DNA of 42,354 nucleotides. Source: CAZJJK01 sp964546285 (GTDB lineage: Bacteria > Spirochaetota > Spirochaetia > Treponematales > Breznakiellaceae). The stretch spans positions 1 through 42,354 of the forward strand of contig CAZJJK010000014.1 of the NCBI GenBank assembly GCA_964546285.1, written 5' to 3'. Positions within the stretch are counted from its first letter, which is position 1. Every line of letters starts with the position of its first letter. A model generated the notes under the pieces. It had not been told where the DNA came from. It was given only the letters and a program-made list of their open reading frames with translations, and made no database searches. Made by a program: the position numbers and the translations under genes. Positions 1 through 8,657 of the stretch are shown here, one piece after another.

Positions 1-278
1 GAGATATTTTCCGTATTCTGCAAAGATCCCTGGGTAAATTGGCGCTGGGTGGCGGCCAGCTTGACGCCGTGACCCATCTGAACGCCAACCGGCACAACCG
101 TATCCTCCGTCGCCGGCGTTCCCGCTGTCCGCAGAGTCTGATATAAGAGATCCTCAAAGTCGGCCCTCTGTTTTTTATATCCAGTAGTATTAACATTAGC
201 CAGGTTATTAGAAATAGTATCGATATTCGCCTGCTGACCAATCATACCGGACGCGCCGGTCCATAAACTACGTACCAT
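1..278 (-). CDS. flgG: Flagellar distal rod protein FlgG, N-terminal part (runs off the window)
   Basis: This partial gene enters from its ATG at 276-278 and continues beyond base 1. The visible 92 residues begin MVRSLWTGASGMIGQQ and contain the SNNLANVNTTGYK signature of axial flagellar proteins (rod, hook and FlgG families), followed by a region rich in the FTQG-x-LQNTEN type motif typical of FlgG. FlgG builds the distal rod of the periplasmic flagellum in spirochaetes. It starts 11 bases after the stop of the flgF-like gene, so the two are surely cotranscribed. The choice of FlgG over FlgF rests on this N-terminal motif and gene order; the C-terminal half is not in the window. Confidence 0.93.
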   Translation of the reverse strand, partial: MVRSLWTGASGMIGQQANIDTISNNLANVNTTGYKKQRADFEDLLYQTLRTAGTPATEDTVVPVGVQMGHGVKLAATQRQFTQGSLQNTENI

Positions 279-289
279 TAATTATCCCC

Positions 290-1141
290 CTAAACGCGGA
301 CGACTTCGTTTATTAGCTTGCCAAGCATCGCGTCCTCAGCTTGAACGACTTTTTGATTAGCCTCATAAGCGCGGTTAACTTCGATCATTTGCACCATTTC
401 CGTCACGGCGTTGACATTGGACGCTTCCGTAAAACCCTGTAAGACCCTGGGACGGCTACTTTGTTCCATTAGTGTCGCCGGACCGGATATATCGGTGGAG
501 CGATAAAGGCTGGAACCTTGTTTTTCTAGGTAACGGTCCGTCTCAAATTCCACTAGCTTGAGGGTGTCTAGCAGAACGGTCTCCTCCCAAGCGTTGCCTT
601 CCTTAGAAACAAGCCGCTCCGGATCGCTATCATCATAGCGGGCGTTAACCCAAACTTGGCCCTCTTTGTCCACCATGAAATTACCGGCCTTAACGCTGAT
701 CGGTCCAGCTTCACCCAGAACGGGATAGCCTTCTTTGGTTTCAAGGTAGCCTTCTTTGCCTAACTGGAAGCTGCCGTTTCGGGTATAGCGTTCGCCATGG
801 GGCGTTGAAACAGCGAGAAAACCCTTTCCGTCTAAAGCGATATCAAAATCGTTCTCCGTTTCCTTAAGAGCGCCCTGCTCAAAACTGGTGAACAGCTCAT
901 TCAATTCCACGCCAGTTCCTATTTTTCCAATTATTGGCGCCACGTCAGCCGAACCGAAGGGATGGGTATACACCCCATCATCGTTTAAGCGCCGCATTAA
1001 TAGCTCCGGAAAGGCTTTATGGACCGCTGTATCCTTCTTGTAGCCGTCGGTGTCCACGTTGGCTAAATTGTTGGAAATAGCGTCCAGACGCCACTGTTGG
1101 GCGATCATTCCGCTCGCGCCGGTATACCAACCTCTAATCAC
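290..1141 (-). CDS. flgF: Flagellar rod protein, FlgF/FlgG family
   Basis: The 283-residue product starts VIRGWYTGASGMIAQQ and carries the SNNLANVDTDGYKK signature near residues 25-40. A C-terminal NVNAVTEMVQMIEVNRAYE block follows, the conserved coiled-coil end of FlgF/FlgG/FlgE proteins. It would form part of the rod of the periplasmic flagellum. A longer reading with ATG at 1159 is possible, but GTG at 1139-1141 has the Shine-Dalgarno AGGGAGG at 1148-1154. The sigma-28 promoter at 1161-1187 would also start transcription downstream of 1159, so GTG is preferred. flgG follows after 11 bases. Spirochaetes often carry two adjacent FlgG-like genes, so the name flgF is by position. Confidence 0.92.
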   Translation of the reverse strand: MIRGWYTGASGMIAQQWRLDAISNNLANVDTDGYKKDTAVHKAFPELLMRRLNDDGVYTHPFGSADVAPIIGKIGTGVELNELFTSFEQGALKETENDFDIALDGKGFLAVSTPHGERYTRNGSFQLGKEGYLETKEGYPVLGEAGPISVKAGNFMVDKEGQVWVNARYDDSDPERLVSKEGNAWEETVLLDTLKLVEFETDRYLEKQGSSLYRSTDISGPATLMEQSSRPRVLQGFTEASNVNAVTEMVQMIEVNRAYEANQKVVQAEDAMLGKLINEVVRV

Positions 1142-1160
1142 GTGTAGCCTCCCTATCAAT

Positions 1161-1187
1161 GTATCGGCGGGTGGAGCCGTGTCCTTA
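1161..1187 (-). promoter_or_regulatory. Sigma-28 (FliA) promoter for flgF-flgG
   Basis: Read on the minus strand, TAAG (1184-1187) and GCCGATAC (1161-1168) are separated by exactly 15 bases. This closely matches the flagellar sigma-28 consensus TAAA-N15-GCCGATAA. Transcription would start near 1153-1155, right at the Shine-Dalgarno of the GTG start at 1141. The promoter ties the rod genes to the flagellar regulon. Confidence 0.75.
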
Positions 1188-1232
1188 ACAAAGCCTCTTG
1201 AGCGCCAGCTAAAAAGCGGCTAGGGTGAGCTT

Positions 1233-2096
1233 ATGAGAGAAAGCGCGAAAGGGCTCTTGGGTATATTTGCCTGCGCCGTATTATGGAGCACCAGCGGTTT
1301 ATTCATCAAATTGATTGATTGGCATCCTATGGTAATCGCTGGCGGCCGGAGTTTTATCGCCGCTTTGCTTATTATGGGTCTCAGAGGCCTTAATCGACGC
1401 CGCGTAAAGGATCCGCGGCCAAAGTCAGCTAAAGGCCCTCTCTGGCTGGGGGCCATAAGTTATGCCTTAACCATGACGCTCTTTGTCATCGCCAACAAAC
1501 TAACCGCTTCCGCCAACGTTATTTTGCTCCAGTATTCGGCGCCTATTTTCGCCGCCCTACTCGGCTGGCTACTCGCGGGTGAACGGCCAAGAGGCGAACA
1601 CTGGCTGGCTATGGCGCTTGTCATGCTGGGGATGTGGCTTTTTTTCAAGGATGGTTTGACCAGCGGCGGACTAAAAGGCGATCTATTGGCGGTGCTATCC
1701 GGCCTCGCTTTCGGCGCTTATTCGGTCTTTATGCGGATGCAAAAGAATGGACGCCCAGAGGATTCCATGCTGCTATCGCATTGGCTTACAGCGGGGATAG
1801 CTTTACCCTTTGTTTTTATAGCGCCGCCAAGCGTCTCCGTTAGCTCAATCAGCGCTCTTCTGGCGTTGGGTCTTTTTCAGATCGGTCTGGCGTCTATTCT
1901 CTTCGCCTACGGCATTCGACGTATCAGCGCGGTCCAAGCCATGTTGACGGCGACCGCCGAACCAGTTCTCAACCCCATTTGGGTCCTGTTATTTACCGGG
2001 GAGTTTCCCTCTACCGCGGCATTAAGCGGAGGGGCCCTTATCGTAGCCGCGGTAACCGCGTCATCGCTTATATCCGTTAAGAGAGGGAACCGCTAA
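1233..2096 (+). CDS. EamA/DMT-family membrane transporter
   Basis: The 287-residue protein is a ten-helix permease of the drug/metabolite transporter superfamily. Two EamA repeats are visible: the first runs from about residue 5 to 135 (LWSTSGLFIKLIDWHPMVIA, then the YSAPIFAALLGW block). The second runs from about 145 to 280 (LSGLAFGAYSVFMR, then TAEPVLNPIWVLLFTGE). The P-x-hydrophobic-A/P blocks before the fourth helix of each repeat are family hallmarks. Substrate cannot be told from sequence; amino acids or metabolites are typical. It is divergent from flgF, with start ATG at 1233 after AGGGTGAGC. Its 3' end overlaps by 20 bases the convergent response-regulator gene. Confidence 0.88.
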   Translation: MRESAKGLLGIFACAVLWSTSGLFIKLIDWHPMVIAGGRSFIAALLIMGLRGLNRRRVKDPRPKSAKGPLWLGAISYALTMTLFVIANKLTASANVILLQYSAPIFAALLGWLLAGERPRGEHWLAMALVMLGMWLFFKDGLTSGGLKGDLLAVLSGLAFGAYSVFMRMQKNGRPEDSMLLSHWLTAGIALPFVFIAPPSVSVSSISALLALGLFQIGLASILFAYGIRRISAVQAMLTATAEPVLNPIWVLLFTGEFPSTAALSGGALIVAAVTASSLISVKRGNR

Positions 2097-2339
2097 CGCA
2101 ACTCTCCACCGCGTTGATTAAATCCTTTGATCGCCAAGGTTTACTTAGAACAACCGATAGACAGCCGGNNNNNNNNNNNNNNNNNNNNNNNNNNNNNNNN
2201 NNNNNNNNNNNNNNNNNNNNNNNNNNNNNNNNNNNNNNNNNNNNNNNNNNNNNNNNNNNNNNNNNNNNTTAAGCGAAAGTACGATTATCGCTTCGTCATC
2301 AACACAAATAATCACCCGTTTCATTACATTCACGCTCAT
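2077..2339 (-). CDS. Response regulator (receiver domain), interrupted by an assembly gap
   Basis: Both ends of a CheY-like receiver flank the N run. On the minus strand from ATG 2339 the 5' part reads VIICVDDEAIIVLSL, the first beta strand with the acidic pair (D14, D15). After the gap, one frame (2168 down to the TAA at 2077-2079) reads VVLSKPWRSKDLINAVESCV, the conserved Lys-Pro of strand beta-5 plus the last helix. The 263-base span is not a multiple of three, so the 100 N cannot be the true gap length. A usual receiver of about 120 residues would need about 200 missing bases, including the phospho-aspartate. It begins 7 bases after the TRAP permease stop, so it may be cotranscribed. A larger protein with receiver ends cannot be excluded. 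Confidence 0.72.
2169..2268. other. Assembly gap (100 N)
   Basis: A run of exactly 100 N, the usual placeholder for unknown length. It sits inside the response-regulator gene, whose reading frame across the gap shows that the true length differs from 100. Confidence 0.98.
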
Positions 2340-2346
2340 TTAAGGC

Positions 2347-4311
2347 TTAATTCGCCTTAGCGACGACGCGTCCGCGCAACTGAGACACCAAGGGTAAAGC
2401 GATAATCGCTAAACCGATCAGGTCAGTCAATCCGGACGGGTCAATCATCAATAAGCCGCCTATCATAAACAGGATACGCTCAAGCACCTTAGCGCGGCCT
2501 AGCAGCCAGCCTTGGGTGGCCGCCCCAATAGCCGTCATGCCGATAAGACTGGTCACGACCATCTGAACAATCAGGAGCGGACTAGCCCCTATTAATAACA
2601 TCGCCGGATTCAATACAAAAATATAGGGAATAATAAAGGCGGCTATGGCGATCTTCGTGGCCGCGACGCCAGTTTTTAGGGGGTTGCTTTTAGCTATGGC
2701 GGCCCCCGCGTAGGCCGCCAGCGCGACAGGCGGCGTTATATCCGCGACTATGCCAAAATAAAACGTAAACATATGGGCGGCCAAGGCCGGCGCTCCTAGA
2801 GCGATCACAGCCGGTGCCGTTATGGTGGAAGTTATAAGATAGTTTGCCGTAGTCGGCACGCCCATGCCCAATATCAATGAGGCGATCATAGTAAAAAACA
2901 GAGTCAGTATTTTGACGCCGCCGGCAAGATCCACCAAGCCGGAGGCCATTTTTAAGCCCAGACCCGTTAAGGTAACGATGCCGACAATAATGCCAGCGAC
3001 CGCGCAAGCGATGGCGACACCAACCACACCGCGTCCAGCTTGTTCCAAGGCCCCTAAAAAATCGCGAAACGACATACGAGTGCTTTTACGAAGAACGCTG
3101 GCGATCACGGAAAAAACGATACCCCAAAGAGCCGCGCGCATCGGCGTTGACCCGGTGACAAGAAAGTAGATGATAGCGGCCAGCGGCAGGACCAAGTGTC
3201 CTTTCGCCTTAAGCACGCTCCACAGTGAGGGCAATTCCGAACGAGGCATGCCGCGCAAACCCAGCTTTTTAGCCTCAAGATGGACGGTGATGAAAATACC
3301 GGTAAAAAAGAGCAAAGCGGGAATGATAGCGGCTTTTGCGATATCCAGATAAGGAATACCGAGGGTTTCCGACATAAGGAAAGCGGCGGCGCCCATAATT
3401 GGCGGCATCAATTGGCCGCCGGTGGAAGCGGCCGCCTCTACAGCCGCGGCGAATTCCGGTTTATACCCAAGGCTTTTCATCATCGGGATGGTAAAACTAC
3501 CGGAACCGACGGTGTTGGATACCGAACTTCCGGATACCGTTCCCTCCAAAGCGCTGGTAATAACCGCTACCTTAGCTGGGCCGCCGGCGGCGAAACCGGC
3601 GACCGAATTAGCCAGATCAATGAAGAATTTACCTATTCCGGTTTTTTCTAAAAAGGAGCCAAAGAGTATAAATAGGAAAATAAAGGTGGAACTAACGCCC
3701 AGCGGAATACCCATAACGCCTTCTGTCGTAAAGAACAGATGACCAATTATCCGTTCCAAACTATACCCGCGATGATTTAGGAATCCCGGCATATACGGCC
3801 CAAAGAAAGCGTAAGCGATAAAAACCAAAGCTATGACCAGAATAGGGATTCCCACTACCCGGCGACAGCCCTCCAGTACAAGAAGCAGTCCAATTATTCC
3901 TATAAAAATATCGATAGGAAGAAAGGCGCCGGATCTAGAGATTAACTTGTCATGATTGACTATCAAATATAAGACGATCAGAGCGGAGGCGCCGGCAAGA
4001 AGAAAGTCGTACCAGGGGATTTTATGACCAGCCGTACCATGCCGAGCTGGATATAAAAGATAGGCGAGAACGAGAACAAAGCCTAAATGAACGGCTCGCT
4101 GCAAGCGAACCGGTAATAGTCCAATGGAAGCCGTATACAATTGAAACAAGGAAAAAACGATAGCGATAAGCGATACCGCTAAAGCCAGAACACCCGTTAA
4201 TCGTCTATAAGCGGATTCGCGATCGTATTTGGCGAGCAGAAGCTCGGTATCTTCCAGAGGCTCGGCTCCGGCCGACAAAACAGTTTTTTGTTTATCGGGT
4301 AACAATTCCAT
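2347..4311 (-). CDS. TRAP transporter permease, fused 4TM/12TM subunit (TAXI type)
   Basis: The 654-residue integral membrane protein fuses the small (DctQ-like, about residues 35-130) and large (DctM-like, about 130-600) TRAP membrane subunits, as is usual for TAXI-type systems. Recognisable large-subunit motifs include GGPAKVAVITSALEGTVSGSSVSNTVGSG near 245-275 and the second-half MGVPTTANYLITSTITAPA block. The transporter uses an ion gradient, typically sodium, to import substrate delivered by the TAXI binding protein encoded upstream. The ATG at 4309-4311 follows GAGGATT. DUF1850 and TAXI genes precede it and a response regulator follows. Substrate is unknown; family members often take dicarboxylates or glutamate. 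Confidence 0.92.
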   Translation of the reverse strand: MELLPDKQKTVLSAGAEPLEDTELLLAKYDRESAYRRLTGVLALAVSLIAIVFSLFQLYTASIGLLPVRLQRAVHLGFVLVLAYLLYPARHGTAGHKIPWYDFLLAGASALIVLYLIVNHDKLISRSGAFLPIDIFIGIIGLLLVLEGCRRVVGIPILVIALVFIAYAFFGPYMPGFLNHRGYSLERIIGHLFFTTEGVMGIPLGVSSTFIFLFILFGSFLEKTGIGKFFIDLANSVAGFAAGGPAKVAVITSALEGTVSGSSVSNTVGSGSFTIPMMKSLGYKPEFAAAVEAAASTGGQLMPPIMGAAAFLMSETLGIPYLDIAKAAIIPALLFFTGIFITVHLEAKKLGLRGMPRSELPSLWSVLKAKGHLVLPLAAIIYFLVTGSTPMRAALWGIVFSVIASVLRKSTRMSFRDFLGALEQAGRGVVGVAIACAVAGIIVGIVTLTGLGLKMASGLVDLAGGVKILTLFFTMIASLILGMGVPTTANYLITSTITAPAVIALGAPALAAHMFTFYFGIVADITPPVALAAYAGAAIAKSNPLKTGVAATKIAIAAFIIPYIFVLNPAMLLIGASPLLIVQMVVTSLIGMTAIGAATQGWLLGRAKVLERILFMIGGLLMIDPSGLTDLIGLAIIALPLVSQLRGRVVAKAN

Positions 4312-4391
4312 ATAATCCTCAAAATAAAGCTAGAAATAAAACCGTACCAGTTCGCCAAACCGAGTTTAGGCGGAACATAATATAGCCGCGC

Positions 4392-4910
4392 CTAACGCGG
4401 CCGCCTTCGGCGACTCAGTAGTCCTTCCCAAACACTAATACGCTCCCCGCTAAGCCTGACGGCGGCGCCAGGCTCAGCTATATCCACTAAAACGATTTCG
4501 CGGCCATCAAAATAAGCCCGATGATCGGCTACCGTTCCAACCGCTAGAAACAAGGTGCCAATACGGCTATCAAGCTCATCTACCGCTAAACCCGCTTCAG
4601 TCGTGGTGAATAGGGCGTCAGGTTCAAACCCATCGCGCATACCGGCGCCGAATTCCTCAAAAACGGCGGACTTCAATACAAGGGCACCGTCTTTGGCCAG
4701 CTGATAGCGGTCAATGATGGCGCCCTTGTTAACGGAGTGGGTGTACGCTAATTCCAATACCATACCCGGACGCGACGGCAAGGCCAATAATAAGGCGCCA
4801 GATTTCGCGTCACGGAAGGAAAGAACCGACAAGACCGGAAAAGCCGATAAAGCTAGCAAAACAAGCAGCGCGGAAAGCGCCAGTGGCCGGATAAATCGAC
4901 GTCCGGTCAT
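4392..4910 (-). CDS. DUF1850 domain protein of the TAXI-TRAP operon
   Basis: The 172-residue protein has one N-terminal hydrophobic segment (about residues 8-30), probably a signal anchor. A soluble domain follows with the DUF1850 features LELAYTHSVNKGAIIDRYQL, FEEFGAGM and a C-terminal VRLSGERISVWEGL. DUF1850 genes are repeatedly found beside TAXI-TRAP transporters and are thought to be accessory; the function is not established. It starts 5 bases after the TAXI stop and is separated by 80 bases from the permease, so all three are probably one transcript. Confidence 0.83.
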   Translation of the reverse strand: MTGRRFIRPLALSALLVLLALSAFPVLSVLSFRDAKSGALLLALPSRPGMVLELAYTHSVNKGAIIDRYQLAKDGALVLKSAVFEEFGAGMRDGFEPDALFTTTEAGLAVDELDSRIGTLFLAVGTVADHRAYFDGREIVLVDIAEPGAAVRLSGERISVWEGLLSRRRRPR

Positions 4911-4915
4911 GAAGC

Positions 4916-5908
4916 CTATTTCAATCCCTGCTCTTTATAATATTTCAAGGCGCCGGGATGGAAATCCACTGGAGCCCCCTGTACGGCGGACATCATGCTC
5001 AGTTCTTTACCCTTAGCGTGGGCTTGAGCCAGCTCCGGCTGTTTTTCAAAAAGAGCCTTTGTAAGCTTGTAGACAAGATCCTCGCTCAGACCCTTCCTCA
5101 CGATCAACGTCGCTTTGACCGCGACGGTAGCCACATCGCCAGACATTCCGTTATAGGTGCCATTAGGCACACTAACGCTGGTATAGAATTTATACTTATC
5201 GCTTAATTTGGATAGGGCGGCGCCGTCAACGGCTAAAAGCCGGACCGGAGCCAAAGCGGCTAGTTCCTGAATAGCGGCATTGGGCACACCGGCGGTTACA
5301 AAGAAACCATCCAGCTGCTTATCCTTAACGGCGGAGGCGGATTCTTTAAAGGAAAGATGAGCCGCGTTAAGATCATCAAAGCTAAGACCATATGCTTCAA
5401 GTATTTGTTTAGCATTAGCCTCCACACCGCTTCCAGCGTCGCCTACGGAAATACGCTTACCCTTCATATCGGCGACAGTTCTGATACCGGATGCGGGATC
5501 CACAACAATCTGCACAACTTCTGGATAAAGAGTCGCGACGGTTCTAAAACCCTCAACTACTTCGGGCTTGCCCTGCCCGTCATCGGCGAATAGCTCTATC
5601 CCTTTAAAGGCGTAGTCCATAACATCGTTTTGAACGATGGCCAGATCGGCTTCTTCCTTGCCGACTAGACGAATATTTTCTTTGGAAGCGCCGGTTGACT
5701 GCGCGGTAACATTCATTTTTTCTATGGATTTATTCCAAATCTGAGCCATGGCGCCGCCAAAGGGATAATAGGTCCCCGAGGTACCGCCTGTCGCCAGAAT
5801 CAAATTGGATGGATCAGCCGCTTTTTTTTGGCAGGAAAGCGCTGTTATGGATAAACCGATAAGCAACACCACCGCGGCAAAACGGCAAAGCGTGGACACG
5901 CGTTTCAT
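4916..5908 (-). CDS. TAXI-family TRAP substrate-binding lipoprotein
   Basis: The 330-residue product has a lipoprotein signal peptide ending in the lipobox ITALSC (cysteine at about residue 26). The TAXI signature LILATGGTSGTYYPFGG follows. Further family motifs are DLAIVQNDVMDYAFKG, LYPEVVQIVV, GKRISVGDAGSGVEANA and the DGFFVTAGVPNAAI block. It would be tethered in the periplasm and present substrate to the permease encoded downstream. The ATG at 5908 has a strong GAGGAGG Shine-Dalgarno with 5-base spacing. It is the first gene of its operon, with a convincing promoter just upstream. Confidence 0.93.
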   Translation of the reverse strand: MKRVSTLCRFAAVVLLIGLSITALSCQKKAADPSNLILATGGTSGTYYPFGGAMAQIWNKSIEKMNVTAQSTGASKENIRLVGKEEADLAIVQNDVMDYAFKGIELFADDGQGKPEVVEGFRTVATLYPEVVQIVVDPASGIRTVADMKGKRISVGDAGSGVEANAKQILEAYGLSFDDLNAAHLSFKESASAVKDKQLDGFFVTAGVPNAAIQELAALAPVRLLAVDGAALSKLSDKYKFYTSVSVPNGTYNGMSGDVATVAVKATLIVRKGLSEDLVYKLTKALFEKQPELAQAHAKGKELSMMSAVQGAPVDFHPGALKYYKEQGLK

Positions 5909-5944
5909 AGAGACCTCCTCACATTAACTAAAACATTATGCGGC

Positions 5945-5973
5945 ATAATACACGTGAAAAGCGGCTTCATCAA
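5945..5973 (-). promoter_or_regulatory. Sigma-70 type promoter of the TAXI-TRAP operon
   Basis: On the minus strand TTGATG (5968-5973) and TATTAT (5945-5950) are 17 bases apart, a good vegetative promoter. The start site would lie about 30 bases upstream of the TAXI ATG. Confidence 0.6.
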
Positions 5974-6056
5974 TGCGGCGAACGCGAAAAACGGAGGCCG
6001 GCCAAGTTAAACCCGTTCTAATGCCGCCGTGCCGCCGCCTTTTACCATATAGCCTG

Positions 6057-8657
6057 TTAGCGGCGCCGCTTCGGTCTAGAGCTTGGTTCGGCGTTAAGCG
6101 GATCGTCAGGCCAATGATGGCGGGGATAACGCCCCCTCATTTCTTTACGAATTTCGATGTAGGCGCCGTTCCAGAAACCCGCGAGATCACGCGTAAGCTG
6201 AAGGGGCCGTTCGGCGGGAGATAATAATCGCAATAGCACCGGCGCTCCAAGTACGCGGGGCGTATCCTTTTCGCCAAATAATTCTTGAATCTTAACATCG
6301 ATGGCTGGCTCCATTCCAGAATAATCGATTCGGCGCTTAACGCCGGCCGGAGTTGTCCAGCTCTCCGGTACAAGCGCATCCAATTCCGTAAGGCGACGGC
6401 CAATTCTGGCCCTTAAGGCGGAGCTTAAGCCAGCGTCGCTTAAAACTTCGCCCTTTGGCGAAAGGAAGGGCCCAAAGACAGCCAGGGCATCGCGGATAAG
6501 GCCCTCATCGGTCCAATCGGGATCATCCGAGGCCGGCGAACGGCTCACTAAAAAGCGGACACGTTGAAGGAGCCGTTCAGGAAAACAACTCGCGCCCTTC
6601 CAAGGAAGAAGGGTTAAACCGCGTTCAGCCAACAATTCCGCGAAAGCGTCAGCCAGTTCGGCGGGGGGACAGGAAGAACGGGATTGACTTATGACAAGCC
6701 GCCCGGCGCTGACGGTACTTACTAAACGCGGACGCAAAGCGTCCCATTCCACACGGCTCCTTCTGTCTAAACGAGGCCCTAGGACCTTAAGCGCGTCCGT
6801 TTCGTTTATGGGAGCGGCTAAGCGAATAAACCCAAGCCGCTCGCCGGCGTCCGCCGCCGCTACCGCCAGCCAAGCTTCTTCGGCGAGGACCCCGCTTGTC
6901 CTGGCTTCACGGCCCGAAGGAAAGCGAAACACGCCGGAATCTTGCCTCGCGGCCACACGGTCCGGAAAACCGGAGGCTATCCAAGAACCGATGAGGGCTT
7001 CATCAGCGGCTTTCCAATAGCGTCTTTTTTGGCGGCGGCTTCGATCCAAGCGTCTTTCTATATCGGCGGCCAACGCTAGACAGCGTTTAGCCCATTGAGC
7101 CGTTAAGGTTCCAGAGTCTGAAGATTCAGCGCCGCCCCCTTCAGCATAGCGGCGAAGCCGGCTTAGCCGAAGGCGAAGATCCGGGTCATCGCCAAAATCA
7201 GGTGGATCGCGTTCCGATAAAAGCGCCGCGGTGGCGCAGGCGGCCTCAGTATAACCATCGGCCGCGCCGCTATATACCAGAGCGGCTAAACGCGGCGGAA
7301 GTCCCAAAGCGGCTATAGCCCCGCCAAAAGCGCTTGGCCGGCCTTGGCTATCCAAAGCGCCCAATGAGCGTAAAAGCTCTTCGGCGGCGGTCCAAGCCGC
7401 TTCAGGCGGCGGCGTCAGCCAAGACAGCTCTTGTCTATCTTTTATGCCCCATAAAGCGGCGGCTAAAACCGGACCCGATAATTCCACGCGCCGAATTGCC
7501 GGGTCCGTTTCCAGAGGCCGGTACTCATGTTCAGCCCAGAGCCTCAGACAGGCTCCTGGACCGGTTCGGCCAGCGCGCCCGGCGCGCTGAATGGCGGAGC
7601 GACGGCTAATCGGCTCCAGAGAAAGGCGGTCAAGCCCGGAAGCTTGATGATAGCGCTCCAAGCGGACCCAGCCGGAATCGATAACCCACTCCACGGCGGG
7701 AACGGTAAGGCTGGTTTCGGCTATGTTGGTGGCGGCCACAATTCTGCGCCGCGAACCAGATCCAGCGACGACTCGACGCTGTTCCTCCAAAGACAGAGAA
7801 CCGTGAAGAGAACATAGCTCAAACTCCGGCAAAGCCGTTTTTAAACGCGTCACGGCGTCGGCTATCTCACGTCGGCCAGGCAAAAACAGTAGGATATCGC
7901 CTGACGGATGATGACCTATCTCTTCCAACAAGGCTTGGGCCGCTCGATTTCCAATCGCTCGATTTCCAATCGCTCGATTGCCAATCGCTCGATCCCCGCC
8001 CCACCCGCCGCCATTAGCGAAAACCGGCATAGGCCGATACGCCACGCTCACCGGGAAAGGGCTTCCCGAACACTCAATCGCCGGCACCTTCCCGCCGCCA
8101 TCATGCTCCGTTAAGAATTCAGCGACTTCGGCGGCGTCCAAGCTTGCCGACATCAGCAAAACCGCAAGTTCGGGACGAAGCTTTCGCAATTCCAGCGTTA
8201 ACGCCAAAGCCAAATCGGATTCTACCGAACGTTCATGAAATTCATCAAAAACGATAGCGGACACAGCGTCCAAGAAGGGATCGCGTAGAAGCCGCTGTAC
8301 CAAAACGCCTTCGGTAACGACTTCTATCCGAGTGGAAGAGCTAACGCGGCTATCAAGACGGATTGTGTAACCAACCAACGCGCCAAGCTCGGTGGCTGAC
8401 AGCTCAGCCATCCTTGAGGCGACTGACACAGCCGCTAAGCGGCGAGGTTCCAGCACAACAACGCGGCCAGCCTGGAATTCACTTCGGTCAGCTAAAACCA
8501 GGGGCGTCAAGGTCGATTTCCCTGATCCGGGATCGGCGCGCAATACCGCTAAACGACGCTTGGCCAGTTTATCCGCTATCATGTCCAAATAGGGGACCAG
8601 GGGCAAGGCGCTGTTCTCAAGCGCCTTTTTCAACTCAGGCTTCACCGATCCAATCAC
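6057..8657 (-). CDS. hrpB: ATP-dependent helicase HrpB
   Basis: The 866-residue DEAH/RHA-type helicase has Walker A PGSGKST at about residues 43-49 and the family-specific DEFHER Walker B. It also has SAT-like MSASLD, motif VI QRAGRAGRTGPG and the long C-terminal HrpB region. The role of HrpB in bacteria is poorly defined; RNA helicase activity is inferred from family. The start is GTG at 8655-8657, overlapping the previous stop as GTGA. It is the last gene of the trmB-ligA cluster. Residues about 220-240 carry a low-complexity run of AIGNR repeats, encoded by a 15-bp minisatellite that HrpB proteins normally lack. This lies between the first helicase lobe and the second, where an insertion is tolerable. 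Confidence 0.93.
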   Translation of the reverse strand: MIGSVKPELKKALENSALPLVPYLDMIADKLAKRRLAVLRADPGSGKSTLTPLVLADRSEFQAGRVVVLEPRRLAAVSVASRMAELSATELGALVGYTIRLDSRVSSSTRIEVVTEGVLVQRLLRDPFLDAVSAIVFDEFHERSVESDLALALTLELRKLRPELAVLLMSASLDAAEVAEFLTEHDGGGKVPAIECSGSPFPVSVAYRPMPVFANGGGWGGDRAIGNRAIGNRAIGNRAAQALLEEIGHHPSGDILLFLPGRREIADAVTRLKTALPEFELCSLHGSLSLEEQRRVVAGSGSRRRIVAATNIAETSLTVPAVEWVIDSGWVRLERYHQASGLDRLSLEPISRRSAIQRAGRAGRTGPGACLRLWAEHEYRPLETDPAIRRVELSGPVLAAALWGIKDRQELSWLTPPPEAAWTAAEELLRSLGALDSQGRPSAFGGAIAALGLPPRLAALVYSGAADGYTEAACATAALLSERDPPDFGDDPDLRLRLSRLRRYAEGGGAESSDSGTLTAQWAKRCLALAADIERRLDRSRRQKRRYWKAADEALIGSWIASGFPDRVAARQDSGVFRFPSGREARTSGVLAEEAWLAVAAADAGERLGFIRLAAPINETDALKVLGPRLDRRSRVEWDALRPRLVSTVSAGRLVISQSRSSCPPAELADAFAELLAERGLTLLPWKGASCFPERLLQRVRFLVSRSPASDDPDWTDEGLIRDALAVFGPFLSPKGEVLSDAGLSSALRARIGRRLTELDALVPESWTTPAGVKRRIDYSGMEPAIDVKIQELFGEKDTPRVLGAPVLLRLLSPAERPLQLTRDLAGFWNGAYIEIRKEMRGRYPRHHWPDDPLNAEPSSRPKRRR
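7941..7993. repeat. 15-bp tandem repeat inside hrpB
   Basis: The unit CGCTCGATTTCCAAT is repeated about 3.5 times with one base change. Because 15 is a multiple of three, it stays in frame and encodes repeated AIGNR on the hrpB strand. Each unit also holds the imperfect palindrome AATCG-CT-CGATT. Copy-number change would lengthen or shorten the linker by five residues without a frameshift. Confidence 0.93.

Noticed and set aside
290..1159. Longer flgF reading with ATG at 1159
   Set aside because: The sigma-28 promoter would start transcription downstream of this codon, and GTG 1141 has a far better Shine-Dalgarno site.
2127..2360. Plus-strand open frame crossing the first N run
   Set aside because: It crosses unknown bases, has no recognisable motif, and overlaps a receiver domain that is clear on the opposite strand.
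7941..7993. CRISPR-like repeat
   Set aside because: Units are contiguous with no spacers and lie inside hrpB; this is a minisatellite.
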